Made by a program: the position numbers and the translations under genes
The notes under the pieces: model-generated
What the model was told of the DNA's origin: nothing
The model's input: only the letters and a program-made list of their open reading frames with translations
Databases searched by the model: none
Assembly (NCBI RefSeq): GCF_000143965.1
Contig: NC_014365.1
Span: forward strand, 2,445,501-2,509,500
Direction: 5' to 3'
Length of the DNA: 64,000 bases
Origin: Desulfarculus baarsii DSM 2075
GTDB lineage: Bacteria > Desulfobacterota > Desulfarculia > Desulfarculales > Desulfarculaceae
In this document: positions 24,847 through 33,252 of the stretch, one piece after another
Position numbering within the stretch: position 1 is the stretch's first letter
Layout of the letters: the number at the start of each line of letters is the position of its first letter

Positions 24847-26889
24847 TCAAGCGGCGGCGGGCAGCTTGCCTTCGCGCTTGTAGCAGATCAAGCCGCAGTT
24901 GAGGCAACGCGAAGCCTCGGTCTTGGCCGCCCGCTCATCCAGGCCCAGCTCGATCTCCAGGCCGGCGTACACGCGGCGCTCGGGGGCCAACTCGGGCATG
25001 GGCTGGCGTTGAGGCGCGGCCAGCAGGTCGTCGAGCGCCTCGACATCCAGGGCGCAATCGGCCGAGCACAGCATCTGGGCCGGCGCGGCCACCGGACGCC
25101 CGCTCAGGGCCATGTGCGCCGAGGCCGCCGCCCGCCGGCCGGAGCCGATGGCCTCGACCACCGCCCGGTGGTCGGCCACCGTGGGCAGATCGTCGAACAG
25201 ATCGACCACCGGCCGCTCGGGCGGGCCATAGGGCCGCAGCGACCGCCAGTGCAGGGCCTCGTCATTGGCGTAGGGGTCGGCCTCCTGGCGGACAAAGATC
25301 AGTTTTGGCAGGCGGCCGCTGGCGATGATGATGGACGAAACGCCCTCGACGGCCTGGGGCTGATCGTCATCGCCGGCGATGACGTATTCCAGCCGCTCGG
25401 CGCGGTCTCCGCCGCCAAACAGGCCGGTCACCGAGGCCTCGAAAACGCAGTCGACGCCCTCGTTGGCCAGGGCCAGAAGCCCTTGAGCGTCCAGGCCCAA
25501 GGCCTCGCGGGTCTGGCGCAACAGCGCCAGCGCCCGGCCCGCGCCGCGTTGGCGGGCCTGGCGGGCCACGTTCAGAGCCTCCGCCCCGCCGCCGACGATA
25601 ACCACGTTGCGCCCCAGGTCAATGTCCTGGCCCTTGGCCCAGGCCATCTTCAGGGGCAGCATCAGGTGCAGGCCGGGCATGGTGCGCGGGGCCTTGCCGC
25701 CGCTGAGCATGGCGTCCCAGCCGCCCGAGGCCATTATCACCGCCTCGAAGCCCTCCTTGAACAGCTCGGGCAGATTGCAATCGCGGCCAAAGGTCTGGTT
25801 GAGCCGGGCCTCCACGCCCATTTCGAGGATGCCCTCGATCTCCCAGTCGAGCACCTCGCGGGGCAAGCGTTCGGCCGGCAAGGCCGTGCGCAGCATGCCG
25901 CCCAGCTTTTCGCCGGCCTCGAACACCGTGGGCGCGTAGCCCAGGCGGGCCAGGAAATAGGCCGCGGTCAGGCCCTCGGCCCCGCCGCCGATCACGGCGA
26001 CTTTGCGGTTTTTGGCCGGGGCCTTGTAGGGCTGGACGCGCTTGCCGCTTTGCATCTCGTGGTCGGCCAGAAAGCGCTTGATGTTGTCGATGGCCACCGG
26101 CTCGTCGACCTTGGCGCGCCGGCAGGCCGCCTCGCAGGGGCGCGGGCAGATGCGCCCGCAGATCAACGGCAGGGGGTTGCGCTCCTTGACCACGGCCAGG
26201 GCGTCGTCGTAGCGGCCCTTGGCGGTCAGATCGATGTAGCGGGCCACGTCGATGCCGGCCGGACAGGAGCGCTGGCAGGGCGCGGTGCACTGGTTGGGCG
26301 TGAATTCGCGCAAGATGCGGTTGGACACCGAGGTCAACCCGGCCGCGCCCATGGGGCAGACCCTCTCGCAGGTTCCGCAGCCGGTGCACAGGGCGGCGTC
26401 GACCTGGGGCAGGCCGTTGGCCCCGATCTGGATGGCCCCGAAGGGACAGTTGACCACGCAGGTGCCCAGGCCCAGGCAGCCCACCGGGCACTCCTTGGGC
26501 CCGCCAAAAAGCAACACCGCCGCCCGGCAATCGCGGATGCCGTCGTATTGATATTTCACGTCGGCGCTGGCCGTGGCGTAGCGGCAGTTGACGTGGGCCA
26601 CCACCGGTTCGCTCGCGCTCAGCGCCAGGCCGAGAATCTTGGCCACCTCGGCCTGCACCGCCGCGCCGCCACCCACGCAGGCGCTGGGCGGGATGCGCCC
26701 GGCGGCCATGGCCGCCGCCGCCGCCGAACAACCGGCCATGCCGCAACCGCCGCAATTGGCGCCGGGCAGAGCCTCCTCCACCGCCGTCACCAGCGGATCG
26801 ACCTCCACGGCGAATATCTTCGCGGCCACACCAAGGCCCACGGCGGCGGCCAGACCCAGGCCGCCAATCGCCAACGCCTCAACGATCAT
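24847..26889 (-). CDS. RnfB-like ferredoxin fused to a GltD-like flavoprotein
   Basis: A 680-aa fusion. Residues 1-30 are a hydrophobic anchor (EALAIGGLGLAAAVGLGVAA). Next is an RnfB four-Cys motif GANCGGCGMAGC ending at C71, then ferredoxin clusters CPVGCLGLGTCVVNCPFGAI and CTGCGTCERVCPMGAAG. From about residue 235 it is GltD-like (CTAPCQRSCPAGIDVARYIDL, GRICPRPCEAACRR, KVAVIGGGAEGLTAAYFLARLG, NVVIVGGGAEALNVARQ). The C-terminus CLNCGLICYKREG adds a last Cys pair. RnfB proteins normally sit in an rnfCDGEAB operon; none is visible here, so this is a stand-alone NAD(P)H/ferredoxin module. I preferred the ATG at 26889 over the frame's longer start because the anchor begins there. Other anaerobe genomes have similar proteins annotated as Fe-S-binding oxidoreductases. 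Confidence 0.85.
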   Translation of the reverse strand: MIVEALAIGGLGLAAAVGLGVAAKIFAVEVDPLVTAVEEALPGANCGGCGMAGCSAAAAAMAAGRIPPSACVGGGAAVQAEVAKILGLALSASEPVVAHVNCRYATASADVKYQYDGIRDCRAAVLLFGGPKECPVGCLGLGTCVVNCPFGAIQIGANGLPQVDAALCTGCGTCERVCPMGAAGLTSVSNRILREFTPNQCTAPCQRSCPAGIDVARYIDLTAKGRYDDALAVVKERNPLPLICGRICPRPCEAACRRAKVDEPVAIDNIKRFLADHEMQSGKRVQPYKAPAKNRKVAVIGGGAEGLTAAYFLARLGYAPTVFEAGEKLGGMLRTALPAERLPREVLDWEIEGILEMGVEARLNQTFGRDCNLPELFKEGFEAVIMASGGWDAMLSGGKAPRTMPGLHLMLPLKMAWAKGQDIDLGRNVVIVGGGAEALNVARQARQRGAGRALALLRQTREALGLDAQGLLALANEGVDCVFEASVTGLFGGGDRAERLEYVIAGDDDQPQAVEGVSSIIIASGRLPKLIFVRQEADPYANDEALHWRSLRPYGPPERPVVDLFDDLPTVADHRAVVEAIGSGRRAAASAHMALSGRPVAAPAQMLCSADCALDVEALDDLLAAPQRQPMPELAPERRVYAGLEIELGLDERAAKTEASRCLNCGLICYKREGKLPAAA

Positions 26890-27390
26890 CGTGACATACC
26901 CCTTGTATTGGTTTTCCTTCGGCGATATCGAAAAACCGCGAAAAAGCGAAAGTAGCCCGGCGTCGGGCCGCCACCCGGCGCCAAGCGGCAAGTAATTAAC
27001 TGATCAATGTTAACTCTTCACCATCGCCGTTTCAAACTCTTTTGTAACATTTTGCACAAAAACAGGTCCGAGGCCGGCCCCGCCAACAAATCAACGCGGG
27101 GCCATCAAGATAATACATGGATTTATCAAGCAAAAATTTGCGGCAATCTCCGTGACGCCCCTGCTGGACAGCGCCACGGCGCGCCGCCGCCCGGCGATGA
27201 ACAATGCCTCATTATTCAGCGAAAATTTGTTACCAACCATGCCGATAGCAAATATCGATCCGCGCCGCCCGGCGCACCGGCGGTCCGATCGGGCGCGCCG
27301 CGCGGGCTTTTCGTCGTGGCTAAAATTAATCGGCGCATCGCTTGACTGGAGGGGACATACCTCTATAATCCGATAGCCAAGAGGATGCCC
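26890..27390. other. Intergenic region between divergent genes, AT-rich
   Basis: About 500 bp between the RnfB-like gene and folE2. It is AT-rich compared with its surroundings and must hold promoters for both genes. No convincing consensus promoter, riboswitch or gene was recognised. AGAGG at 27380-27384 is the ribosome site for folE2. Confidence 0.5.
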
Positions 27391-28179
27391 ATGAAAGACG
27401 TGCAAAACCAACAAGACCACCGCAACATCGTTATCGACAAAGTCGGCGTCAAGAACGTGCGCTACCCGATCACGGTGCTCGATCAGGTCAACGTGACCCA
27501 AAACACCGTGGCCACCATCAACATGTACGTCAAGCTGCCCCACCAATACAAGGGCACGCACATGAGCCGCTTTGTCGAGATTCTGGCCGAGCACAACAAC
27601 AACATAAACATCAACAACATCCCCGGCATCCTCGAGGAAATGAAGCGCCGCCTGGACGCGCCCAGCGCCCACATTGAGGTCGATTTCCCCTATTTCATCG
27701 AAAAGGCCGCGCCGGTCAGCGGGGCCATGGGCCTGATGGAGTACAACATCGCCTTCCGGGGCAGTTTGGGCCGGCGCGGCATGGACCTTATCGTCGAGGT
27801 GGCCGTGCCCATCACCACGCTCTGCCCCTGCTCGCGCGAGATCAGCCGCCACGGGGCCCACAACCAACGGGGCATGGTGCGCTTGGCCGTGCGTTTCCGC
27901 AGTTTCATCTGGATCGAAAAACTCATCCGCGTGGTGGAGGATTCGGCCAGTTGCGAGGTCTTTTCGCTGCTAAAGCGCGAGGACGAAAAGCACGTCACCG
28001 AAAAAGCCTATGAAAACCCGATGTTTGTTGAGGACATCGTGCGCGACGTGGCCGAAAAGATGGACGCCGACCCCAATATTTTCTGGTATTCGGTGGAAAG
28101 CGAAAACTTCGAGTCGATCCACAATCATTCGGCCTACGCCTACATCGAACGCGACAAACGGCCCCAGCCTGGGGCCTAG
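27391..28179 (+). CDS. folE2: GTP cyclohydrolase FolE2 (type IB)
   Basis: A 262-aa enzyme that opens GTP to 7,8-dihydroneopterin triphosphate, feeding folate (and thus the C1 pathway in this window). Type IB hallmarks are present: TVATINMYVKLPHQYKGTHMSRFVEIL, and the metal-ligand CPCSREISRHGAHNQRG. The ATG at 27391 is preferred because AGAGG is six bases upstream; the earlier ATG at 27385 has no room for a ribosome site. FolE2 replaces zinc-dependent FolE, often under zinc limitation. The next gene is 18 bp downstream. Confidence 0.95.
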   Translation: MKDVQNQQDHRNIVIDKVGVKNVRYPITVLDQVNVTQNTVATINMYVKLPHQYKGTHMSRFVEILAEHNNNININNIPGILEEMKRRLDAPSAHIEVDFPYFIEKAAPVSGAMGLMEYNIAFRGSLGRRGMDLIVEVAVPITTLCPCSREISRHGAHNQRGMVRLAVRFRSFIWIEKLIRVVEDSASCEVFSLLKREDEKHVTEKAYENPMFVEDIVRDVAEKMDADPNIFWYSVESENFESIHNHSAYAYIERDKRPQPGA

Positions 28180-28197
28180 CCAGCCGGCGTCCAAACC

Positions 28198-28539
28198 ATG
28201 AGCAAACCCAGCCCGCCACCCGAACACGAGCTTTCCTGGGAATATTTTCGCGCCTCCGGCCCCGGCGGCCAACACCGCAACAAGGTCGAGACCGGCGTGC
28301 GTCTGACCCACCTGCCCAGCGGCCTGGTCGTCAGCGCCACCGAACGCCGCAGCCGCGAGCAAAACCGTCAGGCCGCCCTCGAACGCCTGGCCCGCCGTCT
28401 GGCCGACCAGGCCAAGCCGGTCAAGCCGCGCCGGCCAACCAAACCCAGCCGCTCGGCCAAGGCCAAGCGCCTGTCCGAAAAACGCCTGCGCGGGGCGGCC
28501 AAGGCCCTACGCGGCCGGGTTGGCGACGACGAATCCTAG
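28198..28539 (+). CDS. Release-factor-like GGQ-domain protein
   Basis: A 113-aa protein containing the peptidyl-tRNA hydrolysis motif in ASGPGGQHRNKVETGVRLTH, followed by a basic tail (RRPTKPSRSAKAKRLSEKRLRG). That is the size and architecture of ArfB/C12orf65-type rescue factors that free stalled ribosomes, but it also fits small peptide-chain-release-factor-like proteins of unknown role. It lacks codon-recognition domains. It is co-oriented with folE2, and its TAG stop lies on a CTAG shared with the stop of the chemoreceptor gene on the other strand. Confidence 0.85.
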   Translation: MSKPSPPPEHELSWEYFRASGPGGQHRNKVETGVRLTHLPSGLVVSATERRSREQNRQAALERLARRLADQAKPVKPRRPTKPSRSAKAKRLSEKRLRGAAKALRGRVGDDES

Positions 28540-29912
28540 GCCTTTTCGCCCTTGATCAACGTTTCGATGCGCCAGACCACGCCCATCATCTGCCTGGCCT
28601 GGGTGTTGAGTTCCTCGGCCGCCGCCGCCGACTGCTCGGCGCTGGAGGCCACATCCTGGGTCAGGTGGTTCATGTCCGAGATGGCCCTGGTCATCTGCTC
28701 GATGCCAAGCGCCTGCTCGCCCGAGGCCTCGGCGATCTCGGCGACCATGCGGCCCACGGCCTGATTGTGGAAAATCACGCGCTTGAACGACTCCTCGGCC
28801 TGGCCCACCAGCCGCACGCCGGAGACGATGTTTTCCACCGAGCCCTGGATCAGGTTCTGGGTGCTGCGCGCCGCCTCGGCCGCGCGCAGGGCCAGCGAGC
28901 GCACCTCGTCGGCGACCACGGCGAAACCGGCCCCGGCCTCACCGGCCCGAGCGGCCTCCACGGCGGCGTTAAGGGCCAACAGGTTGGTTTGGAAGGCTAT
29001 CTCGTCGATAGCCCGCACGATCTGGGCCGTCTGCTCGCCGGCGGTCTGCACCGCGTCCATGGCCACGGCGGCCTGGCTCATCAGCCTGGACGCCTCGTCG
29101 AGCACCTTGGCCGCCTCCTGGCGCGAGCTGGCGGCCTGGCTGGCGTGTTCGGCGGTGCGCTTGATCATCGCCGACATCTGCTCCAGCGTCGAGGAAGTCT
29201 GCTCCAGGTTGGCCGCCTGGCTGGAAGCGCCTTCGGCCAGGCCCTGGCTGGAGCTGGCCACCTGATCCGAGGCCGAGGCCACCTCTTGCGAGCCGTAATG
29301 CAGCTTGTCGATGACCTGCTTGAGCGGCCGAGCCACGGCCACCGTCACCAGCCAGGCCAGGCCCAGGCCCAGGGCCAGGCCGATGGCGATGAACAGACCC
29401 GTTTGCCACTTGGCCGCGCCGATGCGCGAGTGCATGTCGTTTTTCATTTCGGCGCGCACCTGCTCGCACAGGCCGATGGCCGAGCGGGCGGCGGCGACCA
29501 TCTTGCTGCCTTCCTCGTTCTGGGCCAGCCTGCCGTCGGCGGCGTATTGGGCGGCGAAGGCGTCGAATTCGGCCTTGTAAACGCCCACCTCGGCGGCGAT
29601 GCGCCCCATCTTTTGCCGGCCGGCCTCGTCGTCAAACAGGGCCTTGGCCGCGGCCGCCTCCTTCAGCACGCCGGCCACGGCCTTGTCAACCTTGGCCAGA
29701 TAGGCCTTGTCGCCGCGGATGATGAAGTTCTTTTCGTGGCGGCGGGCCTCCAGCACGCCTTTGATGATCTCGCCACAGGCGTCGGCCTTGGCCACGCGGT
29801 CGGCCACCTGGCTCAGCGCGCCATAGCCCAGCAGCGAGACCAGGCATAGCAGAGCCAGCAAAACGGCGAATCCACCAAAAACCTTCGCGCTCAATTTCAT
29901 CTTTCCAAACAT
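28536..29912 (-). CDS. Methyl-accepting chemotaxis protein
   Basis: A 458-aa receptor. TM1 is VFGGFAVLLALLCLVSLLG. A short periplasmic four-helix-bundle sensor follows (about residues 40-190; NFIIRGDKAYLAKVDKAVAG). TM2 is LFIAIGLALGLGLAWLVTV, and the C-terminal signalling coiled coil contains the hairpin DEIAFQTNLLALNAAVEAARAGEAG. No clear HAMP motif is seen. GGAGAGG precedes the ATG at 29912. It is convergent with the release-factor-like gene, sharing CTAG at the stops. Confidence 0.9.
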   Translation of the reverse strand: MFGKMKLSAKVFGGFAVLLALLCLVSLLGYGALSQVADRVAKADACGEIIKGVLEARRHEKNFIIRGDKAYLAKVDKAVAGVLKEAAAAKALFDDEAGRQKMGRIAAEVGVYKAEFDAFAAQYAADGRLAQNEEGSKMVAAARSAIGLCEQVRAEMKNDMHSRIGAAKWQTGLFIAIGLALGLGLAWLVTVAVARPLKQVIDKLHYGSQEVASASDQVASSSQGLAEGASSQAANLEQTSSTLEQMSAMIKRTAEHASQAASSRQEAAKVLDEASRLMSQAAVAMDAVQTAGEQTAQIVRAIDEIAFQTNLLALNAAVEAARAGEAGAGFAVVADEVRSLALRAAEAARSTQNLIQGSVENIVSGVRLVGQAEESFKRVIFHNQAVGRMVAEIAEASGEQALGIEQMTRAISDMNHLTQDVASSAEQSAAAAEELNTQARQMMGVVWRIETLIKGEKA

Positions 29913-30070
29913 GGTCGCCTCTCCCCGATGCTGTTCGCCGGAAAAAATTCCCCCCAATCGTAACCTGACCGCGACAAAAAACACATAGGGCCTTTCATTC
30001 AATCACACGTTTTTTTTCACCCAACCTCACGCACGGCCCATCGCCCGCCGGGGCGCGGCCTTTCATTGTT

Positions 30071-30086
30071 GACAGGTCGTCCTGTC
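30071..30086. promoter_or_regulatory. Operator-like inverted repeat upstream of the ferredoxin gene
   Basis: GACAGG-TCGT-CCTGTC is a perfect 6+6 inverted repeat preceded by TT, making TTGACA, with TATAAT immediately after. The spacing of TTGACA to TATAAT is only 12 bp, so the palindrome itself, resembling TetR-family operators, is the likelier functional element. Confidence 0.5.
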
Positions 30087-30149
30087 TATAATTTATGATG
30101 CCCCATTACAGCACACGCATGATTTAGCGCCCATTTCCGAGAGGTCGTT

Positions 30150-31148
30150 ATGAAAACGCCGTATGAACAATTGGCCGAGAAGATCCATCTGGGCCATTCC
30201 CAACGGGTCGCCAAGTTATTTCAACTCATCGCCGAGCCGCTGGAGGCCCAGATCATGCTGGCCATGCCCGGCCAACCCCAGGCCATCGCCGACAAACTGG
30301 GCCTGGAGGCCCAAGCCGTGCAAACGGCCATCGACGCGCTGTTCATCAAGGGCCTGGTCTTTCCTTCGGCCAAGACCAGCCCGCCCACCTATCGCATGAC
30401 CCGCGACATCATCCAATTCCATGACGCCTCCATCCTGTGGCCCCAGGCCAGCCAGGAGTTCCTCGACGCCTGGCGCGACTACATGGACACCGAGTGGCTG
30501 GAGTTGGCCAGGGACAACGCCCACCTGTTGCCCAAACCCTTCAGCCGGGTCATCCCGGTGGGCGTGAGCATCCCGGCCAGGCAACAGGTGCTGGATTTCG
30601 AAAGCATCAACCAGATCATCATCAACGCCACGACACTGGCCGTGACCAAGTGCACCTGCCGCCTGACCATGCACAACTGCGACCGGCCCCTGGACAATTG
30701 CCTGCAAGTCAACCGCGCCGCCGAATACAACCTGGCCCGGGGCACCGGCCGCCAGGTCAGCAAGGAAGAAGCCCTGGCCATCTGCCGCCAGGCCGAGGAG
30801 CAGGGCCTGATCCACGTGACCATCAACTCCAGCGAGGTCAGCCACTTCATCTGCAACTGCTGTCCGTGCTGTTGCCAGACCATGCCCGTGTTGATCAAAC
30901 ACGGGACCAAGGTCATCGACCCCAGCCGCTTCCGGGCCGAGATCGACCCCGAGGCCTGCACCGGCTGCGGCCTGTGCCACGAGCGCTGTTATTTCGGGGC
31001 CATCTCCTGGAGCGAAGGCGAAGGCTCGGCCAGCCAGGTCGACGCCGAAAAATGCCTGGGCTGCGGCTTGTGCATGGTCACCTGCCCGGCCGAGGCCATC
31101 GATCTGGCCGAGGTCCGCGCCAGGGATTTCGTGCCCGGCGCGGCCTGA
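30150..31148 (+). CDS. Winged-helix iron-sulfur protein
   Basis: A 332-aa protein. Residues 15-85 look like a winged helix (SQRVAKLFQLIAEPLEAQIM, QAIADKLGLEAQAVQTAIDALFIKGLV). The centre has CTCRLTMHNCDRPLDNCL and HFICNCCPCCC, dense Cys that may bind metal or clusters. The C-terminus holds two ferredoxin motifs, CTGCGLCHERCYFGAI and CLGCGLCMVTCPAEAI. Known homologues in sulfate reducers are annotated only as 4Fe-4S proteins; a redox-sensing regulator is plausible from the winged helix. It is preceded by an operator-like palindrome and follows no operon partner. Confidence 0.8.
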   Translation: MKTPYEQLAEKIHLGHSQRVAKLFQLIAEPLEAQIMLAMPGQPQAIADKLGLEAQAVQTAIDALFIKGLVFPSAKTSPPTYRMTRDIIQFHDASILWPQASQEFLDAWRDYMDTEWLELARDNAHLLPKPFSRVIPVGVSIPARQQVLDFESINQIIINATTLAVTKCTCRLTMHNCDRPLDNCLQVNRAAEYNLARGTGRQVSKEEALAICRQAEEQGLIHVTINSSEVSHFICNCCPCCCQTMPVLIKHGTKVIDPSRFRAEIDPEACTGCGLCHERCYFGAISWSEGEGSASQVDAEKCLGCGLCMVTCPAEAIDLAEVRARDFVPGAA

Positions 31149-31276
31149 CGATCGAGGGCCACGAACCGTGAAAGTCGCGTTGCGTCCAGCCGGCCAAGCT
31201 GCCACAATAAAAAAAGCCGCAGCGCGCACCGCGCGCGGGCCGGCGTTGGCGTCCACCAAAAGTGGGAGATCGTAGT

Positions 31277-31591
31277 TTGAGCGTCATAGTTGATATAAAT
31301 GGCGACACGGCCAGGGTCGTCCCGGTGGGCACCATCGACGAGGCCGGCGCGGAGCGACTCAAGGCCAGCCTGGACAAGATAGACCTGAACAAGGTCAAAA
31401 ATATCGAGCTGGATTTCCGGGGCGTGCCGTTCATCGGCAGCGCCGGCATAGGCAAGCTTCTGTCGCTCTATCGGCTCGTCGCGCCCAAGGGCGGCGCGGT
31501 GACCATCATTAACGTAACCCAAGATATCTACAACATCTTTCGTGGCACAAAGCTCACCGAGGTCTTTTCGGTGCGGGTGGCCCGTTCCTAG
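31277..31591 (+). CDS. STAS-domain anti-sigma-factor antagonist
   Basis: A 104-aa STAS protein (SpoIIAA-like). The fold is evident in DTARVVPVGTIDEAGAERLKA, and IELDFRGVPFIGSAGIGKLL contains the phosphorylated Ser of the SAG motif. Such proteins bind an anti-sigma factor/kinase, releasing a sigma factor or a partner switch. Start choice is uncertain: GGGAG sits eight bases before the TTG at 31277, while the in-frame GTG at 31262 lacks room for a ribosome site. It has no partner kinase nearby. Confidence 0.8.
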   Translation: MSVIVDINGDTARVVPVGTIDEAGAERLKASLDKIDLNKVKNIELDFRGVPFIGSAGIGKLLSLYRLVAPKGGAVTIINVTQDIYNIFRGTKLTEVFSVRVARS

Positions 31592-31614
31592 GCCTCTGGA
31601 TTGCCCAGCGTGAA

Positions 31615-31655
31615 ACGGCGCGCCCCGACAAACTCGGAGCGCGCCGTTGTTTTTC
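31615..31655 (+). terminator. Rho-independent terminator between convergent genes
   Basis: ACGGCGCGC pairs with GCGCGCCGT across a 15-base loop, followed by TGTTTTT. It ends the STAS transcript and probably helps end the aldolase transcript from the other side. Confidence 0.85.
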
Positions 31656-31671
31656 GCGAAAACGATCCAGA

Positions 31672-32958
31672 TCAGTCGTCGAAGTTGCCCGCCGGGCCCT
31701 TGTTTCCCACCACGCTCTTGGCCTTTTGCTCGATCGCCGCCGGCGTCCACTGAGCCGGCTCCTCGATGCGCGTGGCCTTGGGCCCCAGGTCGTACGTGCC
31801 GGCCCGCAGCAGGGCCTCCACGGCCAGGGGCGCGGTGTCGGTGGCGTTGAAGACGTTGGCCAGCAGATTGTAGACGAAGTCCTCCACCGCCTGAGCCATG
31901 CGTTGGCGCACCGCCAGCGGCTGCGAGAGGATCTTGTTCTCGAAGGGCAGGTTGAGGCTCTTGAAGTTGCCGCCCTTCCAGCCCTTGTCGGCGGCGTAGG
32001 CCAACATCTCGGCCCAGAGTTCGTCGCTCACGCCGGCCCCGGCGAGCTTTTTGAAGTTGCCGTCGGCGTCGAGGGCGGCGTTGCCGTAGTCGTCTACCTC
32101 CACGCCCCACGAGATCATTTGCAGGGCCGTGGCCACGTTGGCCTTGGTGGTGTTGGTGAGGCTGGCGATCTCGCGCAGGCGGTCGGAGTTGTTGCCGCTG
32201 GTGCCGTGCTGGGCCCCGGAAACGTTGTAGGGCGCCAGGGCGTCGTGGATCGATTTGGTCAGATCGACCTGGATGCCCTGCTCGGAAGTCTGAATGCCGT
32301 GGGCGGTGCCGTTGTTGAGGGCGATCCAGTCGGGGAAGATGCCGTTGGCGTTGAGGCCGCGGATCAGAAACAAGGCTTCGTCGGGGGTGGACATGCCCTC
32401 TTTGCCTTTTATTTCACCGACTTCTGTCTCCAGCCCGGCCCACTTGGGCACCAGCGGGTTGAGGGCGATGCTGGCCAGGAGATTCTTGTCGTCGGGCAGG
32501 TGGGAGGCGTCGATGGCGATGGAGGTCAGCCCCGCCTCGAACATGGTGGGGATCTCCACCTGGGCCTTGGTGACGTCCTTGTCGCCCTTGATGCCGTAGT
32601 GGTCGGCGTGGACGGCCACGGGCACGGTTATGCCCAGTTCGTTCATGAGTTGGTCGACCAGCAGCGCGATGTTCCAATAATTGACCGCGCAGTAGGCCGA
32701 GGCTCCGCCCTCGGATTTGGCGATCTCGATGATGATGGCGGCGTTGGCCTTTTGGGCCGCCAGCAGCGCGCCGCGGATGACCAGGCGGCTGCGGCCGTTG
32801 GCGGCGATGGTCATGGCCTTGCCCTTGGCGAGCATGGCCCGATCGACGGCCTTGCCACTGACGATCAGCGCGCGGGAGTTGGGAAAGAGCTTGACCACGT
32901 TGGGCGGGCGGCCCACCGACAGCGCTTTTTCAAAATCGGCCTTGGAGACGGAAGACAT
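31672..32958 (-). CDS. Class II fructose-bisphosphate aldolase
   Basis: A 428-aa zinc-dependent aldolase of the glycolysis/gluconeogenesis pathway. Zinc and substrate residues are visible in VPVAVHADHYG, ETEVGEIKGKEG, ALNNGTAHG and the GAQHGTSGNNSDRL loop. The protein is long compared with 350-aa class IIA enzymes and matches the longer class IIB/IIA-like type seen in deltaproteobacteria. The ATG at 32958 gives the family N-terminus MSSVSKADFEKALSVGRPPN; TCCTCC in the + strand (GGAGG on this strand) precedes it. Confidence 0.93.
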   Translation of the reverse strand: MSSVSKADFEKALSVGRPPNVVKLFPNSRALIVSGKAVDRAMLAKGKAMTIAANGRSRLVIRGALLAAQKANAAIIIEIAKSEGGASAYCAVNYWNIALLVDQLMNELGITVPVAVHADHYGIKGDKDVTKAQVEIPTMFEAGLTSIAIDASHLPDDKNLLASIALNPLVPKWAGLETEVGEIKGKEGMSTPDEALFLIRGLNANGIFPDWIALNNGTAHGIQTSEQGIQVDLTKSIHDALAPYNVSGAQHGTSGNNSDRLREIASLTNTTKANVATALQMISWGVEVDDYGNAALDADGNFKKLAGAGVSDELWAEMLAYAADKGWKGGNFKSLNLPFENKILSQPLAVRQRMAQAVEDFVYNLLANVFNATDTAPLAVEALLRAGTYDLGPKATRIEEPAQWTPAAIEQKAKSVVGNKGPAGNFDD

Positions 32959-33252
32959 GATTTTATCCTCCACAAAAGGATTGAGTTGGCCCAATATGCA
33001 AATGGTCGCCCGGGCCTTGGATCGACACGGCCGGCAACCGGATCGTCCGCGCGGGCGATCACACGATTGTGCAATCATTGCTTCATTCGATCATACAACA
33101 ATTTTGGCCAAAGGGCACCGCGGATCGTCCTTTCGGCCCGGCTGGCGAAAATGGCGGGCAACCGCCCTGGATTGAGTCATAAATCCGTTGCTGCTGATCA
33201 GCCAAGTGTCCGTCAACGCCTGGTTCGGGCCAGGTGAAGCGGTGAGCTTCCC

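Noticed and set aside
28536-28539. CTAG shared by two convergent stop codons as a regulatory feature
   Set aside because: It is a simple overlap of stops between the release-factor-like and chemoreceptor genes, common in compact genomes.
30069-30092. Canonical sigma70 promoter TTGACA-TATAAT
   Set aside because: The spacer is only 12 bp; the inverted repeat is the better-supported signal.
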